7,490 bases of DNA, taken from assembly GCA_002508425.1 (NCBI GenBank), contig DAKU01000074.1:1-7490 (forward strand), given 5' to 3'. The notes beneath the pieces were generated by a model. That model was not told the DNA's origin, did not search any database, and saw only the letters and a program-made list of their open reading frames with translations. This document shows positions 1 to 4,820 of the stretch, in pieces (position 1 is the first letter of the stretch; each line of letters begins with the position of its first letter). Origin of the DNA: Methanosarcinaceae archaeon UBA470 (GTDB taxonomy: Archaea; Halobacteriota; Methanosarcinia; Methanosarcinales; Methanosarcinaceae). The translations under genes were made by a program, and so were the position numbers.

Positions 1-9
1 ATTGGAAGC

Positions 10-30
10 TAATTAGATGGTCTCTAATTA
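10..30. repeat. perfect 8-bp inverted repeat, 5-base spacer
   Basis: Arms TAATTAGA (10-17) and TCTAATTA (23-30) are exact reverse complements around the spacer TGGTC. The repeat lies about 95 bases past the stop of the TPR gene, in the AT-rich end of the window. It could be an operator or terminator belonging to whatever lies left of the window, or a chance AT-rich hairpin. There is no evidence for a specific role. Confidence 0.4.
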
Positions 31-40
31 TTATTCTTGG

Positions 41-83
41 ATTTGGAAAAAACTTATCGTAAATATTATTATAGAAAAAATGC
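41..83 (-). terminator. oligo-T termination region of the sulfur operon
   Basis: Downstream of the last operon gene, the minus strand carries two runs of six T (complement of the A runs at 75-80 and 47-52) in very AT-rich DNA. Archaeal RNA polymerase commonly terminates at such U-tracts without a stem-loop. The position, 40 to 80 bases past the stop at 124, is typical. No strong GC hairpin precedes either tract. This is an inference from base composition. Confidence 0.45.
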
Positions 84-123
84 TAACAAGCTCAATTAAA
101 TTGTGTTAAAGGTAGAGCGGAGT

Positions 124-840
124 TCAATCAATTCCAGGTTGAAAAGCTTTGCAGATAGCTTTTGCTTCTACTTGCATTCTTTTTCTCTTTCGGCACGCAC
201 CGTTTGTATAATAATTACACGTTGCACAACAAAATTCTTTACTCTCAAGCTTGGCAACCACTTTTTGTTTTTGTGAATCAGTAATTTCAAAGTCTCCGCG
301 ATGTTTGTGGGCATGCCAATCTTTATAATACATCATATTTGCAAGTACAGAAATAGTAGGAGGATTCCAAGATTTGTATATATTCTCTTTTTTGAGACCA
401 GCATAAGCAGCCTGCTTTTCTCTTTCAGCCTGACGTCTGTATTTTTCATCCACAATATCTTGAAGTTCTCGTTTAAGCTCTTCTGCCTGCGGATTTCCAG
501 CATTATAGGTCAAAGCTTTAGAAATATAATTGAGTGCAGCCTCGTATTCTTTTAATGCCTTTAAGGCCATGCTTTTATTAAAATAAATTGGATAGAGATT
601 GCGTACTTTCCCCGAATCAATTATAGCATCAAAGAATCTGATAGATTCCCTTAAATCTCCCCTTTGATAAAAAAGAAGGCCCATTTTATTGAGGGCGGAT
701 GCATTTTTTGGCTCCAGTTCCAAGGCCATCTTGTAATAATGTTCCTTTTTTTCAGGGTTTGTTTCTTCATTTCCCATTAGAACAAATTTTTGGGAAGCGG
801 CTGTCGTTTCCCTTTTAGCAGTTTCTTTTATTGAGTTCAT
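124..840 (-). CDS. TPR-repeat protein with C-terminal cysteine cluster
   Basis: This 238-residue soluble protein has no recognised enzymatic domain. Residues about 14-125 are tetratricopeptide repeats: one unit ends in A-L-E-L-E-P-K-N-A, followed by ALNKMGLLFYQRGDLRESIRF and a later unit with KALKEYEAALNYISKAL. A charged helix (about 118-150, rich in E, K and R) links them to a C-terminal module with C204, C205, C208, C216 and C230 (CC-x2-C-x7-C-x13-C), followed by K-A-F-Q-P. Four or five clustered cysteines suggest a zinc or Fe-S site, but the sequence does not say which. It is the last gene of the sulfur operon, 14 bases after the DUF2284 gene, with only a weak ribosome-binding site upstream of the ATG. 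TPRs usually bind partner proteins, so an adaptor or cluster-receiving role in Fe-S metabolism is an inference from context. Confidence 0.85.
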   Translation of the reverse strand: MNSIKETAKRETTAASQKFVLMGNEETNPEKKEHYYKMALELEPKNASALNKMGLLFYQRGDLRESIRFFDAIIDSGKVRNLYPIYFNKSMALKALKEYEAALNYISKALTYNAGNPQAEELKRELQDIVDEKYRRQAEREKQAAYAGLKKENIYKSWNPPTISVLANMMYYKDWHAHKHRGDFEITDSQKQKVVAKLESKEFCCATCNYYTNGACRKRKRMQVEAKAICKAFQPGID

Positions 841-854
841 TTACTGGAGACCTT

Positions 855-1397
855 TTAGTCAAGTAATAAAATACCAACACACTTAACATCAGAAGCATCA
901 CAAAATACAAGTTTTTCACCCACTAAATCCATAACTTTTTCCACATTGATGCCCACAGCTTCAGGAGGAAACCTGCGAAACTCCGGTTTTCTACATTTTT
1001 CAGCGCAAATTTCACACTCATTGCACGCACCGGGCCGCAATAACTGGGTATAAGTAAAACCTTGCCTAAAGGCAAGGTATTCCAGTTCCAGCATCCTGTG
1101 GAACGATTCTCTACGCAAATGAGACCAGGCCTTTAAAATATCGGGTTCATTGGACATATCATACTCTTCAATAAGCAACAGGGATCTATTGTATTCTTTA
1201 AGAATCTTTCTGAACTCATCAATATCCATCACATGAGGAGGACAGCTTAAATGCTTACCATATCCTCTGCACCCGTATGCACACTTTAGCCTGGTACGAT
1301 TTTCCACTTCGATATATTTAGTTTCCAGCGTATAGGCACGCAGGCCGAGTTCCAAGGCCCTTCCAATAAGCATGTCCTCTTTCTCACTCATAGGCAT
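855..1397 (-). CDS. DUF2284 family cysteine-rich metal-binding protein
   Basis: This 180-residue protein matches the DUF2284 family of predicted metal-binding proteins, found mostly in anaerobes. An N-terminal motif holds C39, C43 and C52 (C-x3-C-x8-CPP, with the hallmark Y-G-K-x3-CPPH). A ferredoxin-like motif follows at C125, C128, C131 and C135 (C-x2-C-x2-C-x3-C), then the family's K-P-E-F-R-x-F-P-P-E-A-x-G-I stretch. Two more cysteines, C166 and C173, lie near the end, giving nine in total and room for at least one [4Fe-4S] cluster. The family's function is unknown to me. The gene starts 18 bases after the iscU stop. The ATG at 1391 is an alternative start, with GGGT six bases before it; the choice changes only two residues. 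Linkage to iscSU suggests an Fe-S client or a cluster/electron carrier. Confidence 0.88.
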   Translation of the reverse strand: MPMSEKEDMLIGRALELGLRAYTLETKYIEVENRTRLKCAYGCRGYGKHLSCPPHVMDIDEFRKILKEYNRSLLLIEEYDMSNEPDILKAWSHLRRESFHRMLELEYLAFRQGFTYTQLLRPGACNECEICAEKCRKPEFRRFPPEAVGINVEKVMDLVGEKLVFCDASDVKCVGILLLD

Positions 1398-1415
1398 ACC
1401 CGTGAATTCTTTGCC

Positions 1416-2054
1416 TCAGCCTTCAGTGAAAACCACCTTGACCTCTTTTACATCCCACAAAGCTTCAAGCTTTTCGACTAGATCCTCTTTTATGGCATTT
1501 GCAAACTGATGGCTGGAAGGCAGATCAAGCACAACTCGTACTACTCCATCTTTGACCTCAATCTTGGTAACCAATTCCGTACGCACTATATCAAGCCCTG
1601 CCATGGGGTTCATTACATGCTTTAGCCTGTTTCTCACAACTTCATCTGTTGTTGGCTCCTGTTCACTAATCAGTCCATGCTTTTCCTCATAGTCCCGTAT
1701 GGCAGACCTCAAACCTTCTACAGCTAGCACTGAACAATGTCTTTTTACAGGAGGCAATCCTCCCAGTTCATCAGTTGCTTCCTGCCATGAGATCTTCTTC
1801 GCCTCGGCTATAGTCTTTCCTTTAGCCATTTCAGTTATGATTGATGCAGTAGCGATATTAGAAGCACACCCATAGGACTCGAATTTTATATCATCTATTA
1901 CAGTAGTTTCAGGATTCACTTTAAGATATACTGCAACCATATCTCCACAGGCGGGACTACCTTCTAGACCCTTGCCATCTGCATCCTCTAGCTTACCCAC
2001 GTTTTTAGGATTGCGGAAATGTTCTAACACTTTCTCAGTATAAGGAAACTTCAT
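1416..2054 (-). CDS. iscU: IscU-type Fe-S cluster scaffold fused to a DUF59/MIP18-like domain
   Basis: Residues 1-127 form an IscU scaffold, on which [Fe-S] clusters are built before transfer to apoproteins. All ligand positions are present: C36 with D38 in P-A-C-G-D, C63 in Y-G-C-A-S, and C107 in LPPVKRHCS, which also carries K104 and H106. Ordinary IscU proteins are about 125-150 residues, whereas this one has 212. Residues about 136-212 resemble the DUF59/MIP18 fold found in SufT and at the N-terminus of Mrp/ApbC (pattern LKHVMNP-x3-LDIV, then VxVVLDLPSS). That domain has no cysteine at all, so the CP motif of SufT-like members is missing. It is not an Nfu domain, because there is no CxxC. 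A strong Shine-Dalgarno GAGGTGA (2059-2065) overlaps the iscS stop, which implies translational coupling with iscS. The scaffold half is certain; the domain name for the extension is likely. Confidence 0.93.
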   Translation of the reverse strand: MKFPYTEKVLEHFRNPKNVGKLEDADGKGLEGSPACGDMVAVYLKVNPETTVIDDIKFESYGCASNIATASIITEMAKGKTIAEAKKISWQEATDELGGLPPVKRHCSVLAVEGLRSAIRDYEEKHGLISEQEPTTDEVVRNRLKHVMNPMAGLDIVRTELVTKIEVKDGVVRVVLDLPSSHQFANAIKEDLVEKLEALWDVKEVKVVFTEG

Positions 2055-2063
2055 GATCTCACC

Positions 2064-3233
2064 TCACTTTTTGACATATAGCGGACTTATCTCTCTGAGT
2101 TTTTCTATAATTTCCTTTAAAGCATCCAGGACCGCATCCACATCTTCCATAGTATTATATCTACCAAAAGTGAAACGCAGGGAACCATGAGCTCTCTCAT
2201 GGTTACCCCCAATACCCAGGATTACGTGACTAGCTTCAAGTGACCTGCTGAAACATGCAGATCCAGTACTCACCGCAAAGCCTCGCATGTCAAGATGCAA
2301 TGTCATTGACTCTCCCTCTACATAATGGAACGTAATATTGGCATTCTGTGGTGTACGGCTGGTACGGCTGCCGTTTAGTGTAACATGAGGGATGTCTTCC
2401 AAAGCCTTGCTGATCGTATGATCCCGCATCTGCGCAAGCCTGGTATTTTCTTCAGGCGTCACGAGTTCCACAGCCTTTGCAAATCCCACTGCTGCCGGAA
2501 TGTTTTCCAGACCCGCCCTGCGGTTTGATTCTTGATAGCCCCCATCCATCCATTTTTCCAGAGGCGTACCTTCACGTATATAGAGAGCACCAACCCCTCT
2601 TGGGCCATGTATTGTATGCGCAGATATGGTCACTAGGTCTACGGGAAGTTTTTGAACATCCAGTGGTACACGAGTGAACGTATGCGTGGCATCAGTATGC
2701 AAAAGCACATCTTTTTCACTGCAGATGTCAGCAATTACCTTGATATTTTGTAATGTGCCAATCTCCTGATTGGCATGCTGAATGGATACCAGTGCAGTCT
2801 CTTTGGTTATAAGGCTGCCAAGCTGCTCCAGATCTGCAGATCCTTCATTATCTACATTCAAGTAATCTACTTTGAACCCCTGTCTTTCCAGGCTCTTTGC
2901 AGTATTGAGCACCGGGAAATCTTCTATTTTAGATACTATTATATGTGAACCTTTTTTCTTCCTTAAAGCAGCTGTAACACCTTTGATGGCCATGTTACTA
3001 GACTCTGTTTCTCCGGAAGTGAATACAAGCTCTTCTGCAGATGCACCAAGTGTTTTCGCTATTGACTCTCTTGCGACCATCAGCCCTTCTTTTGCATCTA
3101 GCCCCATGGAATAGCCAAATTCTGACGTTGCTACTGCATAAGTGTCAAAGAAATAAGGTTTCATAGCTTCCAGAACACGTTCATCCAGGCGAGTGCTGGC
3201 TGCATTGTCCAGATACGTAATCTTATCGAACAT
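2064..3233 (-). CDS. iscS: IscS/NifS-like cysteine desulfurase homologue lacking the PLP lysine
   Basis: This full-length (389 residues) fold-type I aminotransferase-class protein of the IscS/NifS family normally takes sulfur from cysteine and passes it as persulfide to IscU. Retained features are YLDNAAST near the N-terminus, T76, N155 and R353 (substrate carboxylate), D181 (PLP pyridine nitrogen), H206, the persulfide cysteine C327 in STGSACFS, and the C-terminal FGRYNT motif. The lysine that should follow H206 is T207 (codon ACA): the motif reads SAHTIHGPRG, not the usual (S/G)HK-x-YGPKG. The PLP-stacking histidine of the usual E-H-x-x-V motif is D105. Other changes are Q to H184, F39 in the usual GNPSSxH segment, and R-x-G-T to RAGL. 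From memory, Archaeoglobus fulgidus IscS also lacks this lysine (Asp instead). Activity as an ordinary desulfurase is therefore doubtful. A strong GGAGGT (3239-3244) precedes the ATG, 12 bases after the DsrE2 gene. Confidence 0.95.
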   Translation of the reverse strand: MFDKITYLDNAASTRLDERVLEAMKPYFFDTYAVATSEFGYSMGLDAKEGLMVARESIAKTLGASAEELVFTSGETESSNMAIKGVTAALRKKKGSHIIVSKIEDFPVLNTAKSLERQGFKVDYLNVDNEGSADLEQLGSLITKETALVSIQHANQEIGTLQNIKVIADICSEKDVLLHTDATHTFTRVPLDVQKLPVDLVTISAHTIHGPRGVGALYIREGTPLEKWMDGGYQESNRRAGLENIPAAVGFAKAVELVTPEENTRLAQMRDHTISKALEDIPHVTLNGSRTSRTPQNANITFHYVEGESMTLHLDMRGFAVSTGSACFSRSLEASHVILGIGGNHERAHGSLRFTFGRYNTMEDVDAVLDALKEIIEKLREISPLYVKK

Positions 3234-3245
3234 ATTCTACCTCCG

Positions 3246-3665
3246 TCAAATGAAAAGAGTAATACTGGCATCTTTTGCTTCGTGTATGTATGTGCCTACT
3301 GCTCCATAATCATCTATCCACTCAGTATGCAATTCTTCTTTTTTTATCCCCATGATCTCCATTGTCATCTCACAGGCAATGATCCGGCCACCCAGCTCCT
3401 TATAATCCTGCATAAGCTTTTCCAGAGAAGCCACATTGGCTTTCTGCATTCTTTTTTTCACCATCCATTTACCTAAGCCTAGCATGTGCATCTTTGAAAG
3501 CGGGCCTGCTTCAAGTCCACCCTTTTTAAGACGCTGCAAACCCCAGAAAGTAAAATACAACGATGCTTCTAGGCCCATAGAGAGTGCACCATTTCCTATA
3601 ATCAAGGCACTATATATCTTATCCATATCCCCACTATGTACTACAATTACAGCTTTACCCCCCAT
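3246..3665 (-). CDS. DsrE2-like sulfur carrier (DsrE/DsrF/DsrH-like family)
   Basis: This 139-residue protein matches the DsrE2 branch of the DsrE/F/H-like family (often named peroxiredoxin-like), whose members carry persulfide sulfur on a conserved cysteine. Visible hallmarks are an N-terminal strand followed by SGDMDK, the stretch YFTFWGLQRLKK (37-48), the middle segment LSKMHMLGLGKWM (56-68), and the active-site region A-C-E-M-T-M-E-I-M-G-I with C98, the only cysteine. It ends in L-F-I, as family members do. DsrE2 proteins usually occur with TusA and a rhodanese. Here TusA lies directly upstream, with 7 bases between the genes, and iscS follows. The ribosome-binding site AGGT lies within the end of tusA, which suggests translational coupling. 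The likely role is to accept sulfur from, or pass it to, TusA C22. The exact donor is unknown. Confidence 0.9.
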   Translation of the reverse strand: MGGKAVIVVHSGDMDKIYSALIIGNGALSMGLEASLYFTFWGLQRLKKGGLEAGPLSKMHMLGLGKWMVKKRMQKANVASLEKLMQDYKELGGRIIACEMTMEIMGIKKEELHTEWIDDYGAVGTYIHEAKDASITLFI

Positions 3666-3672
3666 TTCATCA

Positions 3673-3921
3673 CTACCTGCGTATCCTTATCTTCCATTCT
3701 TTGCCCTTATCTTCCACTGCCAAGACATCAAGGCCAAGAGATTCACATGCCATAGGAATTTCCTTCTTTGATGCCGGATGTGTGCCAGTTACCACAACCT
3801 CATCTCCCGGAGAGGCTTTTCGAAGTGCTTTACGGCACTCAACAAGCGGTACTGGGCACGTCTGCCCCCTCACATCTATTTCAATTGTGGCTATATTATC
3901 ACCCCATTTCCACATATTCAC
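3673..3921 (-). CDS. tusA: TusA/SirA-family sulfur carrier protein
   Basis: This 82-residue protein of the TusA family is a small cytoplasmic carrier that holds sulfur as a cysteine persulfide. The signature is IDVRGQTCPVPL, with C22 of the CPxP motif as the carrier residue. The rest fits the fold: KALRKASPGDEVVV, then HPASKKEIP (the position often D in T-D-x-A is H48). A second cysteine, C59, occurs in M-A-C-E-S. The start is GTG at 3921, preceded by AAAGGGAT (3932-3939) at ten bases. An ATG two codons on (3915) is possible but sits 16 bases from that site. Either start gives an unusual W-K-W leader ahead of the first strand. It is the first gene of the sulfur operon and ends in tandem stops TAG-TGA. 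Its gene order with DsrE2, iscS and iscU argues for sulfur delivery to Fe-S assembly more than for tRNA thiolation. Confidence 0.93.
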   Translation of the reverse strand: MNMWKWGDNIATIEIDVRGQTCPVPLVECRKALRKASPGDEVVVTGTHPASKKEIPMACESLGLDVLAVEDKGKEWKIRIRR

Positions 3922-3931
3922 AATTGTTAAT

Positions 3932-3939
3932 ATCCCTTT
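3932..3939 (-). promoter_or_regulatory. ribosome-binding site of tusA
   Basis: The minus strand reads AAAGGGAT here, ten bases before the GTG at 3921 and sixteen before the ATG at 3915. The spacing favours GTG as the start. The match to the archaeal Shine-Dalgarno sequence is moderate. Confidence 0.45.
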
Positions 3940-3953
3940 ATGTTATAAAACAT
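3940..3953. repeat. short inverted repeat near the predicted operon start
   Basis: ATGTT and AACAT arms flank TTAT on the minus strand. The element falls 8 to 31 bases downstream of the TATA element, where transcription should begin, so it could be an operator. The arms are only five bases and the region is AT-rich, so chance is a fair explanation. Confidence 0.3.
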
Positions 3954-3960
3954 CTGAGAT

Positions 3961-3971
3961 ATTAAATATAA
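3961..3971 (-). promoter_or_regulatory. TATA box of the tusA-led sulfur operon
   Basis: The minus strand reads TTATATTTAAT, a good archaeal TATA element. It overlaps the TAA stop of the upstream phosphatase gene (3962-3964). A start about 25 bases downstream (near 3941) would give a leader of roughly 20 bases holding the tusA ribosome-binding site. Only 40 bases separate the two genes, so read-through from the phosphatase gene is also possible. Confidence 0.55.
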
Positions 3972-4771
3972 CTCGTTTCTATAAGTTCATACTTTCCCTC
4001 TTTTCCCCCAAACACATATATGCGCATATCAGATTGATTGAGCAATGCAAATGCTCCCCGATTATCTGCACCACAATATTCAGGACTGGAAAACAGCGAC
4101 AATAACTTTTTGCCAAAATGCCATTCATATCCTGACAGAAGTGCACTATGAGCCCTTACCATCATGCTAAGTTGGTTTAATTTAAGAAAGTCTTCAAGAA
4201 TATCCCTACCAAACTGGTGTATACTAATTCCTCTCGGTGATAAGCCCATGCCTTTATGTTCCCAGGGATCGTTCCAGAGAAATTCAAAGGAATTCTCCTT
4301 GCTAATCTCATCAATGTTACAAACCCCTGGAATGCCAGCATGTACGCAGAAAACCCCTTCTGGAATGATCGCCGCAACTGGAAGTTTTTCAAAGACAGAT
4401 GTTACCTCTGCCAATATTTCTTCATTCCGGCCGATCTCATCAAAAAATCCATATTTCCGGTTCATTTCTGGACTTTCGTGATTACCCCGAAGCAAAACTA
4501 TGTTCTTCCAATCCTGCAGCTTTATTTCAAATAAGCTGACCAGTACTTCCACAGATGCCTTGCCTCTGTCAACATAATCTCCAAGGAAAAGTAATTGTGG
4601 ACAACTAAAAGATTTCCACATATCAATAATGAAATCAAGAGCTTTCTTGTTGCCGTGCAAATCGCCTACTACCATGCAGGGTAGTTTGAGAGTCAGCACA
4701 GGTTTTTCCAGAACCAGGATACTCTCCATTGCTGGTAGCATTGCGCATAATTTTGTAAGGCATACAGGCAT
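3962..4771 (-). CDS. PPP-family serine/threonine protein phosphatase (PP1/2A-like)
   Basis: This 269-residue soluble metallophosphoesterase has the complete PPP signature set. Numbered from the ATG, it shows GDLHG (D37, H39), GDYVDRG (D65, D68, R69), LRGNHE (N97, H98), H144 in VHAG, and H208 in VRAH. These supply the two-metal centre and the catalytic residues. The C-terminal half is strikingly like eukaryotic PP1/PP2A: LWNDP, PRG, then SLFSSPEYCG followed by NRGA (PP1 has SAPNYCG). This suggests dephosphorylation of phosphoserine/threonine proteins in the cytoplasm, although the targets are unknown. The reading frame extends to a TTG at 4789. I prefer the ATG at 4771 because GGAG (4780-4783) lies eight bases before it, while TTG has no ribosome-binding site and a predicted transcript start falls near 4788. 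It follows the ectophosphatase gene by 49 bases. Confidence 0.92.
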   Translation of the reverse strand: MPVCLTKLCAMLPAMESILVLEKPVLTLKLPCMVVGDLHGNKKALDFIIDMWKSFSCPQLLFLGDYVDRGKASVEVLVSLFEIKLQDWKNIVLLRGNHESPEMNRKYGFFDEIGRNEEILAEVTSVFEKLPVAAIIPEGVFCVHAGIPGVCNIDEISKENSFEFLWNDPWEHKGMGLSPRGISIHQFGRDILEDFLKLNQLSMMVRAHSALLSGYEWHFGKKLLSLFSSPEYCGADNRGAFALLNQSDMRIYVFGGKEGKYELIETSYI

Positions 4772-4779
4772 TTTCCCCA

Positions 4780-4783
4780 CTCC
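4780..4783 (-). promoter_or_regulatory. ribosome-binding site deciding the phosphatase start
   Basis: GGAG on the minus strand sits eight bases before the ATG at 4771 and downstream of the competing TTG (4787-4789). It therefore supports the shorter protein. Confidence 0.55.
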
Positions 4784-4810
4784 GGACAACTTTAAGCCGA
4801 CAATGATGCC

Positions 4811-4818
4811 GATATACT
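4811..4818 (-). promoter_or_regulatory. possible TATA box of the PPP phosphatase gene
   Basis: The minus strand reads AGTATATC within the 49-base gap after the upstream gene. A start about 25 bases downstream falls near 4788 and would leave a short leader containing the GGAG site. The element is short and imperfect, so co-transcription with the upstream gene is an equal alternative. Confidence 0.3.
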
Positions 4819-4820
4819 AA

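Noticed and set aside
1416..1640. C-terminal part of the IscU fusion as an Nfu domain
   Set aside because: Nfu domains need a CxxC motif and this segment has no cysteine. The LDIV and VVLDLPSS patterns fit DUF59 better.
2064..3233. iscS as a pseudogene
   Set aside because: The frame is intact over the full family length with strong ribosome binding, preserved C327, N155 and R353, and conserved C-terminal motifs. The changes are confined to PLP-contact positions.
3673..3675. TAG stops of tusA (3673-3675) and of the MFS gene (6364-6366) as pyrrolysine codons
   Set aside because: The tusA TAG is followed at once by TGA, and the MFS TAG would add only 15 unconserved-looking residues before another TAG. 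Both proteins are complete at the TAG.
4177..4392. A 71-codon minus-strand frame inside the PPP phosphatase
   Set aside because: It is a second frame wholly within a gene with complete catalytic motifs, and its translation resembles no family I know.
4787..4789. TTG as the start of the PPP phosphatase
   Set aside because: It has no ribosome-binding site before it, whereas GGAG lies between it and the ATG at 4771.
301..4820. Plus-strand reading frames of 60-134 codons, such as 3436-3771, 3701-4105 and 4164-4481
   Set aside because: They lie opposite well-supported minus-strand genes, show no recognisable motifs and have low-complexity or cysteine/phenylalanine-rich translations typical of antisense frames.
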